From Monoplex corrugatus (Eukaryota > Mollusca > Gastropoda > Littorinimorpha > Ranellidae), in NCBI GenBank assembly GCA_030674185.1, contig JAPXFY010000086.1, forward strand, positions 25,001 to 89,000: 64,000 nucleotides of DNA, read 5' to 3'. Shown here in pieces: positions 1 to 12,800 of this stretch; within the stretch, counting starts at the first letter, position 1, and each line of letters begins with the position of its first letter. Below the pieces are notes generated by a model. It made no database searches. It was given only the letters and a program-made list of their open reading frames with translations, and was not told the DNA's origin. The translations under genes were made by a program, and so were the position numbers.

Positions 1-91
1 TTCCTATCAACAGCATTTGCAGTGCAGGCCATCTTCATGGTCGTTTCTATTTCCTATCAACAGCATTTGCAGTGCAGGCCATCTTCATGGT
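1..91 (+). repeat. Direct 50-bp duplication of the splice-acceptor region
   Basis: Bases 1-41 recur exactly at 51-91, so the segment holding the intron end (CATTTGCAG) and the first bases of the exon occurs twice in tandem, separated by 9 bp. Only the second copy continues into the full exon. The first copy therefore offers a decoy acceptor 50 bp upstream. Confidence 0.85.
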
Positions 92-302
92 GGCGGCGGG
101 CTACGTGATGACCAAAGCGGCGGCCATCAGCTGTCTGACCATCGCTGTGGGGATTGGGGGGTTTGCCTGGTCAGGCTTCTCCGTCAACCACCTGGACATT
201 GCTCCGCAGTTTGCCAGCATCCTGATGGGTCTGTCCAACACCTTCGCCACCTTGCCGGGCATCGTCAGTCCAATCCTCACCGGAGCCATCGTCACAAATC
301 AG
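73..302 (+). CDS. SLC17-family transporter, penultimate exon (partial gene)
   Basis: This exon encodes about 76 residues of a 12-transmembrane major-facilitator carrier of the SLC17 group (sialin, vesicular glutamate transporters, invertebrate phosphate/anion cotransporter-like proteins), which move organic anions or phosphate across vesicular, lysosomal or plasma membranes. The readable protein runs from AIFMVAAGYV through a hydrophobic helix to GFSVNHLDIAP, then ILMGLSNTFATLPG and a final IVTNQ. HLDIAP and the following ILMG.SNTFAT.PG block are family hallmarks. The donor is CAG|GTAAAC at 302/303, phase 0. The acceptor could be the AG at 72 (TTTGCAG) or the AG at 77 (TGCAG); the second would also give a phase-0 exon beginning GCC ATC. 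Upstream exons lie outside the window, so paralogue and substrate cannot be assigned. Confidence 0.88.
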
Positions 303-326
303 GTAAACACAGGATTTGAAATTTGT

Positions 327-843
327 CCTATCTGGACTGGATCATGTGTATGAAGGATGTTGAATACCTATCAGTTAACATCAGGAAGAGAGTTCTTGGA
401 TGTTATATAGAACCGATAATATTATACGGTTGTGAGGCTTGGACAGTCAACTTGCAAAGCCAGAACAAGATTGAGGCAGCCAAAATGTGGTTTCTAAGAA
501 GAATGTTGAGAGTTCCATGGACAGCAAAGAAAACAAACGAGACAGTCTTGATGGAGACAGACACAAGGAGATCATTGTTAAGGAAGATCAGGAAAAGACA
601 GGTAACATTTATTGGCCATTTTATGAGGAAAGGGGAATTGGATCATCTGGTCACAACAGGAAAGCTGGAGGGAAAGAGAACACCAGGTAGACCCAGGGAG
701 AAAATATTGGACGGACTTGCAGGGTGGCTGAGGACAGAGAGGGTGGAAGATGTGCTTGCGGCGACAAGGGATAGATGCATATGGAGGGCCATGATCGCCA
801 ATGCCATGTGGTAGGGCACATGATGATAATGATGATGATAATG
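327..843 (+). mobile_element. RTE-like LINE, 5'-truncated 3' end (copy 1, longest)
   Basis: An open frame at 323-814 contains LYGCEAWTV, EAAKMWFLRRMLRVPWTAKK, RQVTFIGHFMRKGELDHLV and GRPREKILDGLAGWL. These are the C-terminal block of RTE-clade reverse transcriptases. The copy lacks endonuclease and polymerase motifs and ends in a degenerate (GAT)n tail at about 820-843, typical for RTE elements. It lies directly between two copies of a 48-bp sequence that includes the host exon end, so it looks like a dead retrotransposition product. Confidence 0.85.
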
Positions 844-891
844 ACCGGAACTATCGTCACCGATCAGGTAAAGACAGGATTTGGAATTTGT
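844..891 (+). repeat. Downstream copy of the exon end plus splice donor (probable long target-site duplication)
   Basis: This 48-bp stretch repeats 279-326 with six mismatches. Both contain ATCGTCAC..ATCAGGTAAA, that is, the last codons of the transporter exon and its splice donor. The two copies bracket the RTE fragment exactly, as expected for a target-site duplication, although 48 bp is long for this class. The downstream copy still keeps a plausible donor (CAG|GTAAAG). Confidence 0.75.
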
Positions 892-1077
892 TCAGGAAGG
901 ATTCACTGTACTCGGAAAGTTCCATATGTGCTCCATGAAATCTTCCAGCAATTGTTTTGACTGATCGTTGAGCGTCTGAAATCTTATGTGCTGGTAAAGT
1001 CTTGAATTAAGAGATGGGGGGTCAGGGTTAGGGTGAACTTACGAGTGTGTCTGAAGGATGCTGACATCACCATGATG

Positions 1078-1618
1078 TTCCCTGTGGGGATGCCAGGGGC
1101 TCTTTCAGTATAAACAGTATCCCCACCTTCTGCAAATTCTGTGTTGGAAATTTCCTCTTTTCTGTCACTCTTTTTTTTTTCTCCTTTGCTTTCTGTCATT
1201 TCTACCTATAATTTTCTGCCTTGCTGGTCCATTCACCTGTATGTGTTCGATAAAATCTTACGTACTTTCTCTTAGGATCAATACTTGGGTACATGTGTTA
1301 AGTGCATTTTTGGCTCTAGGGATATGAGATATGCGGTAGGAATTTTATTTAACTTGGGCCTGTTTTTACATATGTTTTGGTGTCCTTAGTTGTGTTAAAA
1401 TTTGTATTCAATGTGTTTTTTTAAATCCCCTGTGCGATAAAGTGGATCGAATGGTCAACGCCAGGGGCATCTGCTTAGATTATGTGCGCGAATGCATTGA
1501 TATGTGTACTTAATTTTCTTTTCCTTTTTCATCCTGTTGAAGTATTGTGTACGTTTTGAACTGGTTATAGCCCTGATATGGCTTTACGCAGTCAGCTGAG
1601 CTTTAAACAACAATAACA
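1078..1618 (+). repeat. Dispersed repeat DR1, fullest copy
   Basis: Recognisable marks in order are a CTGTGGGGATGCCAGGGGCT start, a TTTCTGTCATTTCT tract, TCTCTTAGGATCAATAC, TTTTTGGCTCTAGGGAT, GGTCAACGCCAGGGGCAT, GATATGTGTACTTAATTTTC and a 3' end of GATATGGCTTTACGCAGTC followed by CTTTAAACAACAATAACAAT. The same order recurs in pieces at about 28.9-29.5, 31.9-32.6, 35.6-35.8, 39.3, 45.1/47.5, 51.5, 58.6 and 62.1 kb. No coding capacity was seen, so it is probably a non-autonomous element or the untranslated end of a larger one. Confidence 0.7.
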
Positions 1619-1856
1619 ATCACAAGATGGTTGGAGCATTGGTCAAAATGGGCTTTCCCAAACACATCATTGTATTAACTGCCTCATTATGTAAAAGCTA
1701 TAGTTTGACGGAACAATCAGAGATGTGAATTCTGCAACATCCACAGGGGAGTTAGACAAGGTTGAATCCTCTCACCGTATCTTTTTTACATCTACACGGA
1801 ACAAGTCATGAGATGCTGACATAGAAGGCATGGGCATAAAGATGGGAGGAAAAATC
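1619..1856 (+). pseudogene. Degenerate RTE-like reverse transcriptase relic
   Basis: Read across frame breaks and stops, the region gives LVKMGFPKHIIVL, then a GVRQG-like block, YIYTEQVM and GIKMGGKILTN. This resembles the stretch just before the YADD box in RTE-clade enzymes. The homology breaks off exactly where the 40-44 bp satellite starts, and the satellite's first bases continue the same reading (ILTNKQLG). Confidence 0.5.
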
Positions 1857-4754
1857 TTACAAACAAACAGTTAGGTAACATGTTTATTATGATGTCATTC
1901 TTACAAACAAACAGTTAGGTAACATGTTTATTACGATGTCATTCTTACAAACAAACAGGTAACATGTTTATTATGATATCATTCTTACAAACAAACAGGT
2001 AACATGTTTATTACTATGTCATTCTTACAAACAAACAGTTAGGTAACATGTTTATTATGATATCATTCTTACAAACAAACAGGTAACATGTTTATTATGA
2101 TATCATTCTTACAAACAAACAGTTAGGTAACATGTTTATTATGATGTCATTCTTACAAACAAACAGGTAACATGTTTATTATGATATCATTCTTACAAAC
2201 AAACAGTTAGGTAACATGTTTATTATGATGTCATTCTTACAAACAAACAGTTAGGTAACATGTTTATTATGATATCATTCTTACAAACAGTTAGGTAACA
2301 TGTTTATTATGATATCATTCTTACAAACAGTTAGGTAACATGTTTATTATGATATCATTCTTACAAACAAACAGGTAACATGTTTATTATGATATCATTC
2401 TTACAAACAAACAAACAGGTAACATGTTTATTATGATGTCATTCTTACAAACAGTTAGGTAACATGTTTATTATGATATCATTCTTACAAACAAACAAAC
2501 AGGTAACATGTTTATTATGATATCATTCTTACAAACAGTTAGGTAACATGTTTATTATGATATCATTCTTACAAACAAACAGGTAACATGTTTATTATGA
2601 TATCATTCTTACAAACAAACAAACAGGTAACATGTTTATTATGATGTCATTCTTACAAACAAACAGGTAACATGTTTATTATGATATCATTCTTACAAAC
2701 AAACAGGTAACATGTTTATTATGATATCATTCTTACAAACAAACAGGTAACATGTTTATTATGATATCATTCTTACAAACAAACAGTTAGGTAACATGTT
2801 TATTATGATATCATTCTTACAAACAAACAGTTAGGTAACATGTTTATTATGATGTCATTCTTACAAACAAACAGTTAGGTAACATGTTTATTATGATATC
2901 ATTCTTACAAACAAACAGTTAGGTAACATGTTTATTATGATATCATTCTTACAAACAAACAGGTAACATGTTTATTATGATATCATTCTTACAAACAGTT
3001 AGGTAACATGTTTATTATGATATCATTCTTACAAACAAACAGGTAACATGTTTATTATGATATCATTCTTACAAACAAACAGTTAACATGTTTATTATGA
3101 TATCATTCTTACAAACAAACAGGTAACATGTTTATTATGATATCATTCTTACAAACAAACAAACAGGTAACATGTTTATTATGATATCATTCTTACAAAC
3201 AAACAGGTAACATGTTTATTATGATATCATTCTTACAAACAAACAGGTAACATGTTTATTATGATATCATTCTTACAAACAGTTAGGTAACATGTTTATT
3301 ATGATATCATTCTTACAAACAAACAGGTAACATGTTTATTATGATGTCATTCTTACAAACAGTTAGGTAACATGTTTATTATGATATCATTCTTACAAAC
3401 AAACAGTTAGGTAACATGTTTATTATGATATCATTCTTATAAACAAACAGTTAACATGTTTATTATGATATCATTCTTACAAACAAACAGTTAGGTAACA
3501 TGTTTATTATGATATCATTCTTACAAACAAACAGTTAACATGTTTATTATGATATCATTCTTACAAACAAACAGGTAACATGTTTATTATGAAGTCATTC
3601 TTACAAACAAACAGTTAGGTAACATGTTTATTATGATATCATTCTTACAAACAGTTAGGTAACATGTTTATTATGATATCATTCTTACAAACAAACAGGT
3701 AACATGTTTATTATGATGTCATTCTTACAAACAAACAGTTAGGTAACATGTTTATTATGATATCATTCTTACAAACAAACAGTTAGGTAACATGTTTATT
3801 ATGATATCATTCTTACAAACAAACAGGTAACATGTTTATTATGATATCATTCTTACAAACAAACAGGTAACATGTTTATTATGATATCATTCTTACAAAC
3901 AAACAGGTAACATGTTTATTATGATGTCATTCTTACAAACAAACAGGTAACATGTTTATTATGATATCATTCTTACAAACAAACAGGTAACATGTTTATT
4001 ATGATGTCATTCTTACAAACAAACAGGTAACATGTTTATTATGATGTCATTCTTACAAACAGTTAGGTAACATGTTTATTATGATATCATTCTTACAAAC
4101 AAACAGGTAACATGTTTATTATGATGTCATTCTTACAAACAAACAGGTAACATGTTTATTACGATATCATTCTTACAAACAAACAGGTAACATGTTTATT
4201 ATGATATCATTCTTACAAACAAACAGTTAGGTAACATGTTTATTATGATATCATTCTTACAAACAGTTAGGTAACATGTTTATTATGATATCATTCTTAC
4301 AAACAGTTAGGTAACATGTTTATTATGATATCATTCTTACAAACAAACAGGTAACATGTTTATTATGATATCAATCTTACAAACAAACAGGTAACATGTT
4401 TATTATGATATCATTCTTACAAACAGTTAGGTAACATGTTTATTATGATATCATTCTTACAAACAGTTAGGTAACATGTTTATTATGATATCATTCTTAC
4501 AAACAGTTAGGTAACATGTTTATTACGATATCATTCTTACAAACAAACAGTTAGGTAACATGTTTATTATGATATCAATCTTACAAACAAACAGGTAACA
4601 TGTTTATTATGATATCATTCTTACAAACAGTTAGGTAACATGTTTATTATGATATCATTCTTACAAACAAACAGTTAGGTAACATGTTTATTATGATGTC
4701 ATTCTTACAAACAGTTAGGTAACATGTTTATTATGATATCATTCTTACAAACAG
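1855..4754 (+). repeat. Intronic 40-44 bp satellite, block 1
   Basis: Head-to-tail units of the form TTACAAACAAACAGTTAG followed by GTAACATGTTTATTATGATA and TCATTC. Variation is modular: one AAAC and/or the TTAG tetranucleotide is present or absent, giving 36-, 40-, 44- and 48-bp units, and GATATC alternates with GATGTC. About 70 units are contiguous without spacers. Confidence 0.97.
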
Positions 4755-5996
4755 CTTAGTCACCAGCTTTTTGCAGACGACACACAGCTTCAACAGGCAT
4801 GCAAACCTGCAGACATTGACAGTACCATACAGACACTACAGACATGCACGGATGATGTAAAGACATGGATGACTGACAACATGTTAAAACTTAATGACAG
4901 TAAGACTGAAGCTCTTCTGTTTTCTGGTTCTTCTGACTATAATCCTCCACTTCCAACTTCTATCACTGTTGGCTCTTCTGACATCTCTTTCTGTCCAAAA
5001 GCTAGGAACTTAGGTTTCATTCTTGACTCTTCTCTCTCCATGAAAGATCACGTTTCCAAAGTCTGCCAGCTTTCTTATTTTGAATTGAAAAGGATTGGAT
5101 CTATCAGAAACTTTCTCAGTGTAGATGCCATCAAGATTCTTGTCACTTCCTGTATTCTGTCGAGACTTGACTACTGTAACTCTCTCCTCATGGGCTGCCC
5201 GAACACTGTTCTCTATCTTATGCAGAAAGTTCAAAATTCAGCTGCACGCCTTATTCTTAAGGCATCCCGTCAACAACCTTGCACTCCTTTGCTTCACCAA
5301 CTGCACTGGTTACCAATATCTCAGAGAATTAAGTACAAGACTGCTTGCATCTGCTTCAATTCTATCTCTGGTTCTGCTCCTGAGTATATTTCTGATATTC
5401 TGCACTTGTATACTCCATCTCGGTCTCTCCGCTCTTCCTCTGATTCAAGACTCCTCAGGCAGATACAGTATAACCGCAAATCTCATGGCTTTCGCTCACT
5501 TTCGCATTTCGGTCCCCAGTTTTGGAACTCTCTTCCCAAGAAATTACGCCACTCTCCGTCCATTTCTTCTTTCAAGTCAAACTTGAAAACACACCTTTTC
5601 CAGCAGTATTTCGACATCTGATCACTTTTCCCCACATCACCTTGTCGGTTGGCTGATATGTGTAATTGGATTTTGTGTATGCGCGTGGGGGTGGGGGGTA
5701 GTAGGGAAGGGGTGGAATAATAGTTTATATGGAGTAACTGAGTGAAAAGTGTTGAATTGGAATGAATCTGATATTTGATTGAATTGCGTGGTATGCATAT
5801 TTTGAAGATTGCGAATGTAAATCATTATGTTATGTGATTATGATGTATGTATGTATTTGATTGTCATTTGATGATGTGTAAGTTGTTGTGTAGTCTTGTA
5901 TTTACTGACTTCCTATTATATCCCCCATTCCCCAGCGCCTAGATCCAGTGGCTTAGTGCGCTTTATAAGTCCTAGGTATTATTATTATTATTATTA
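4755..5996 (+). mobile_element. CR1/L2-like LINE 3' fragment inside the satellite, copy 1
   Basis: The insertion starts in the polymerase catalytic motif (LFADDTQLQ) and stays open to the stop at about 5621. It encodes WMTDNMLKLNDSKTEALLFS, the palm/thumb region and a C-terminal block with LDYCNSLLMG, LHWLPISQRIKYK and FWNSLPKKLRHS, ending KTHLFQQYFDI. The 3' UTR ends GCGCTTTATAAGTCCTAGGT plus (ATT)n, a microsatellite tail usual for CR1/L2-group LINEs. Endonuclease and the front half of the reverse transcriptase are missing, so it cannot transpose by itself. Confidence 0.9.
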
Positions 5997-8603
5997 CAAA
6001 CAAACAGTTAGGTAACTTGTTTATTATGATATCATTCTTACAAACAAACAGTTAGGTAACATGTTTATTATGATATCATTCTTACAAACAAACAGTTAGG
6101 TAACATGTTTATTATGATGTCATTCTTACAAACAAACAGTTAGGTAACATGTTTATTATGATATCATTCTTACAAACAAACAGGTAACATGTTTATTATG
6201 ATGTCATTCTTACAAACAAACAGGTAACATGTTTATTATGATATCATTCTTACAAACAAACAGGTAACATGTTTATTATGATGTCATTCTTACAAACAAA
6301 CAGTTAACATGTTTATTATGATATCATTCTTACAAACAAACAGTTAGGTAACATGTTTATTATGATGTCATTCTTACAAACAAACAGTTAACATGTTTAT
6401 TATGATATCATTCTTACAAACAAACAGTTAGGTAACATGTTTATTATGATGTCATTCTTACAAACAAACAGTTAGGTAACATGTTTATTATGATATCATT
6501 CTTACAAACAAACAGTTAGGTAACATGTTTATTATGATATCATTCTTACAAACAGTTAGGTAACATGTTTATTATGATATCATTCTTACAAACAAACAGT
6601 TAGGTAACATGTTTATTATGATGTCATTCTTACAAACAAACAGTTAGGTAACATGTTTATTATGATATCATTCTTACAAACAAACAGTTAGGTAACATGT
6701 TTATTACGATGTCATTCTTACAAACAAACAGGTAACATGTTTATTATGATGTCATTCTTACAAACAAACAGTTAGGTAACATGTTTATTACGATGTCATT
6801 CTTACAAACAAACAGGTAACATGTTTATTATGATGTCATTCTTACAAACAGTTAGGTAACATGTTTATTATGATATCATTCTTACAAACAGTTAGGTAAC
6901 ATGTTTATTATGATATCATTCTTACAAACAAACAGTTAGGTAACATGTTTATTATGATATCATTCTTATAAACAAACAGTTAACATGTTTATTATGATAT
7001 CATTCTTACAAACAAACAGTTAGGTAACATGTTTATTATGATATCATTCTTACAAACAAACAGTTAACATGTTTATTATGATATCATTCTTACAAACAAA
7101 CAGGTAACATGTTTATTATGAAGTCATTCTTACAAACAAACAGTTAACATGTTTATTATGATGTCATTCTTACAAACAAACAGTTAACATGTTTATTATG
7201 ATATCATTCTTACAAACAAACAGGTAACATGTTTATTATGATGTCATTCTTACAAACAGTTAGGTAACATGTTTATTATGATGTCATTCTTACAAACAAA
7301 CAGGTAACATGTTTATTATGATATCATTCTTACAAACAGTTAGGTAACATGTTTATTATGATGTCAATCTTACAAACAAACAGGTAACATGTTTATTATG
7401 ATGTCATTCTTACAAACAAACAGTTAACATGTTTATTATGATGTCATTCTTACAAACAAACAGTTAGGTAACATGTTTATTATGATATCATTCTTACAAA
7501 CAGTTAGGTAACATGTTTATTATGATATCATTCTTACAAACAAACAGGTAACATGTTTATTATGATGTCATTCTTACAAACAAACAGTTAGGTAACATGT
7601 TTATTATGATATCATTCTTACAAACAAACAGTTAGGTAACATGTTTATTATGATATCATTCTTACAAACAAACAGGTAACATGTTTATTATGATATCATT
7701 CTTACAAACAAACAGGTAACATGTTTATTATGATATCATTCTTACAAACAAACAGGTAACATGTTTATTATGATGTCATTCTTACAAACAAACAGGTAAC
7801 ATGTTTATTATGATATCATTCTTACAAACAAACAGGTAACATGTTTATTATGATGTCATTCTTACAAACAAACAGGTAACATGTTTATTATGATGTCATT
7901 CTTACAAACAGTTAGGTAACATGTTTATTATGATATCATTCTTACAAACAAACAGGTAACATGTTTATTATGATGTCATTCTTACAAACAAACAGGTAAC
8001 ATGTTTATTACGATATCATTCTTACAAACAAACAGGTAACATGTTTATTATGATATCATTCTTACAAACAAACAGTTAGGTAACATGTTTATTATGATAT
8101 CATTCTTACAAACAGTTAGGTAACATGTTTATTATGATATCATTCTTACAAACAGTTAGGTAACATGTTTATTATGATATCATTCTTACAAACAAACAGG
8201 TAACATGTTTATTATGATATCAATCTTACAAACAAACAGGTAACATGTTTATTATGATATCATTCTTACAAACAAACAGGTAACATGTTTATTATGATAT
8301 CATTCTTACAAACAGTTAGGTAACATGTTTATTATGATATCATTCTTACAAACAGTTAGGTAACATGTTTATTACGATATCATTCTTACAAACAAACAGT
8401 TAGGTAACATGTTTATTATGATATCAATCTTACAAACAAACAGGTAACATGTTTATTATGATATCATTCTTACAAACAGTTAGGTAACATGTTTATTATG
8501 ATATCATTCTTACAAACAAACAGTTAGGTAACATGTTTATTATGATGTCATTCTTACAAACAGTTAGGTAACATGTTTATTATGATATCATTCTTACAAA
8601 CAG
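5997..8603 (+). repeat. Intronic satellite, block 2
   Basis: Same unit and same tetranucleotide variants as block 1. The first unit after the LINE carries AACTTGTTTATT instead of AACATGTTTATT, and this variant also follows LINE copies 2 and 3, showing that the flank was duplicated with the LINE. Confidence 0.97.
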
Positions 8604-9845
8604 CTTAGTCACCAGCTTTTTGCAGACGACACACAGCTTCAACAGGCATGCAAACCTGCAGACATTGACAGTACCATACAGACACTACAGACATGCACGG
8701 ATGATGTAAAGACATGGATGACTGACAACATGTTAAAACTTAATGACAGTAAGACTGAAGCTCTTCTGTTTTCTGGTTCTTCTGACTATAATCCTCCACT
8801 TCCAACTTCTATCACTGTTGGCTCTTCTGACATCTCTTTCTGTCCAAAAGCTAGGAACTTAGGTTTCATTCTTGACTCTTCTCTCTCCATGAAAGATCAC
8901 GTTTCCAAAGTCTGCCAGCTTTCTTATTTTGAATTGAAAAGGATTGGATCTATCAGAAACTTTCTCAGTGTAGATGCCATCAAGATTCTTGTCACTTCCT
9001 GTATTCTGTCGAGACTTGACTACTGTAACTCTCTCCTCATGGGCTGCCCGAACACTGTTCTCTATCTTATGCAGAAAGTTCAAAATTCAGCTGCACGCCT
9101 TATTCTTAAGGCATCCCGTCAACAACCTTGCACTCCTTTGCTTCACCAACTGCACTGGTTACCAATATCTCAGAGAATTAAGTACAAGACTGCTTGCATC
9201 TGCTTCAATTCTATCTCTGGTTCTGCCCCTGAGTATATTTCTGATATTCTGCACTTGTATACTCCATCTCGGTCTCTCCGCTCTTCCTCTGATTCAAGAC
9301 TCCTCAGGCAGATACAGTATAACCGCAAATCTCATGGCTTTCGCTCACTTTCGCATTTCGGTCCCCAGTTTTGGAACTCTCTTCCCAAGAAATTACGCCA
9401 CTCTCCGTCCATTTCTTCTTTCAAGTCAAACTTGAAAACACACCTTTTCCAGCAGTATTTCGACATCTGATCACTTTTCCCCACATCACCTTGTCGGTTG
9501 GCTGATATGTGTAATTGGATTTTGTGTATGCGCGTGGGGGTGGGGGGTAGTAGGGAAGGGGTGGAATAATAGTTTATATGGAGTAACTGAGTGAAAAGTG
9601 TTGAATTGGAATGAATCTGATATTTGATTGAATTGCGTGGTATGCATATTTTGAAGATTGCGAATGTAAATCATTATGTTATGTGATTATGATGTATGTA
9701 TGTATTTGATTGTCATTTGATGATGTGTAAGTTGTTGTGTAGTCTTGTATTTACTGACTTCCTATTATATCCCCCATTCCCCAGCGCCTAGATCCAGTGG
9801 CTTAGTGCGCTTTATAAGTCCTAGGTATTATTATTATTATTATTA
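8604..9845 (+). mobile_element. CR1/L2-like LINE 3' fragment inside the satellite, copy 2
   Basis: Essentially identical to the copy at 4755-5996 over its full length. One visible change is GCTCCT to GCCCCT at about 9226. It has the same 5' truncation in the FADD box, the same 250-residue frame from the internal ATG (8718-9470) and the same satellite junctions, offset by 3849 bp. It is a product of array duplication, not an independent insertion. Confidence 0.9.
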
Positions 9846-12800
9846 CAAACAAACAGTTAGGTAACTTGTTTATTATGATATCATTCTTACAAACAAACAG
9901 TTAGGTAACATGTTTATTATGATATCATTCTTACAAACAAACAGTTAGGTAACATGTTTATTATGATGTCATTCTTACAAACAAACAGGTAACATGTATA
10001 TTATGATGTCACTCTTACAAACAAACAGGTAACATGTTTATTATGATATCATTCTTACAAACAAACAGGTAACATGTATATTATGATATCATTCTTACAA
10101 ACAAACAGGTAACATGTTTATTATGATGTCATTCTTACAAACAAACAGGTAACATGTTTATTATGATATCATTCTTACAAACAAACAGTTAGGTAACATG
10201 TTTATTATGATATCATTCTTACAAACAAACAGGTAACATGTTTATTATGATGTCATTCTTACAAACAAACAGGTAACATGTTTATTATGATGTCATTCTT
10301 ACAAACAAACAGTTAGGTTACATGTTTATTACGATGTCATTCTTACAAACAAACAGTTAGGTAACATGTATATTATGATATCATTCTTACAAACAAACAG
10401 TTAACATGTTTATTATGATATCATTCTTACAAACAAACAGTTAGGTAACATGTTTATTATGATATCATTCTTACAAACAAACAGTTAGGTAACATGTTTT
10501 ATATGATGTCATTCTTACAAACAAACAGTTAGGTAACATGTTTATTATGATGTCATTCTTACAAACAAACAGTTAGGTAACATGTTTATTATGATGTCAT
10601 TCTTACAAACAAACAGTTAGGTAACATGTTTATTATGATGTCATTCTTACAAACAAACAAACAGGTAACATGTTTATTATGATGTCATTCTTACAAACAA
10701 ACAGTTAGGTAACATGTTTATTATGATGTCATTCTTACAAACAAACAGTTAGGTAACATGTTTATTATGATGTCATTCTTACAAACAGACAGTTAGGTAA
10801 CATGTTTATTATGATATCATTCTTACAAACAAACAGGTAACATGTTTATTATGATATCATTCTTACACAAACAAAAACAGTTAGGTAACATGTTTATTAT
10901 GATGTCATTCTTACAAACAAACAGTTAGTAACATGTTTATTATGATGTCATTCTTACAAACAAACAGTTAACATGTTTATTATGATGTCATTCTTACAAA
11001 CAAACAGTTAACATGTTTCATTTAAAAATTGTCATTTCTTACAAACAAAACAGTAACATGTTTATTATGATATCATTCTTACAAACAAACATTAGGTAAC
11101 AAGTTTATTATGATATCATTCTTACAAACAAAAAGGTAACATGTTTATTATAATATCATTCTTACAAAACAAAACAGTTAGGTAAACATGTTTATTATAT
11201 CATTCTTACAAACAAACAGTTAGGTAACATGTTTATTATGATGTCATTCTTACAAACAAACAGTTAGGTAACATGTTTATTATGATATCATTCTTACAAA
11301 CAAACAGTTAGGTAACATGTTTATTATGATTCATTCTTACAAACAAACAGGTAACATGTTTATTATGATTCATTCTTACAAACAAACAGTTAGGAACATG
11401 TTTATTATGATGTCATTCTTACAAACAAACAGTTAGGTAACATGTTTATTATGATATCATTCTTACAAACAAACAGTTAGGTAACATGTTTATTATGATA
11501 TCATTCTTACAAACAAACAGTTATGGTAACATGTTTATTATGATGTCATTCTTACAAACAAACAGTTAACATGTTTATTATGATGTCATTCTTACAAACA
11601 AACAGTTAACATGTTTATTATGATGTCATTCTTACAAACAAACAGTTAAACATGTTTATTATGATGTCATTCTTACAAACAAACAGTTAGTTAACATGTT
11701 TATTATGATGTCATTCTTACAAACAAACAGTTAACATGTTTATTATGATGTCATTCTTACAAACAAACAGTTAACATGTTTATTATGATGTCATTCTTAC
11801 AAACAAACAGTTAGTTAACATGTTTATTATGATGTCATTCTTACAAACAAACAGTTAGGTAACATGTTTATTATGATATCATTCTTACAAACAAACAGTT
11901 AGGTAACATGTTTATTATGATGTCATTCTTACAAACAAACAGTTAGGTAACATGTTTATTATGATATCATTCTTACAAACAAACAGTTAGGTAACATGTT
12001 TATTATGATATCATTCTTACAAACAAACAGGTAACATGTTTATTATGATATCATTCTTACAAACAAACAGGTAACATGTTTATTATGATATCATTCTTAC
12101 AAACAAACAGGTAACATGTTTATTATGATATCATTCTTACAAACAAACAGGTAACATGTTTATTATGATGTCATTCTTACAAACAAACAGGTAACATGTT
12201 TATTATGATATCATTCTTACAAACAAACAGGTAACATGTTTATTATGATATCATTCTTACAAACAAACAGTTAGGTAACATGTTTATTATGATGTCATTC
12301 TTACAAACAAACAGTTAGGTAACATGTTTATTATGATGTCATTCTTACAAACAAACAGTTAGGTAACATGTTTATTATGATATCATTCTTACAAACAAAC
12401 AGTTAGGTAACATGTTTATTACGATATCATTCTTACAAACAAACAGTTAGGTAACATGTTTATTATGATGTCATTCTTACAAACAAACAGTTAGGTAACA
12501 TGTTTATTATGATGTCATTCTTACAAACAAACAGTTAGGTAACATGTTTATTATGATATCATTCTTACAAACAAACAGGTAACATGTTTATTATGATATC
12601 ATTCTTACAAACAGTTAGGTAACATGTTTATTATGATATCATTCTTACAAACAAACAGGTAACATGTTTATTATGATATCATTCTTACAAACAAACAGTT
12701 AACATGTTTATTATGATATCATTCTTACAAACAAACAGGTAACATGTTTATTATGATATCATTCTTACAAACAAACAAACAGGTAACATGTTTATTATGA

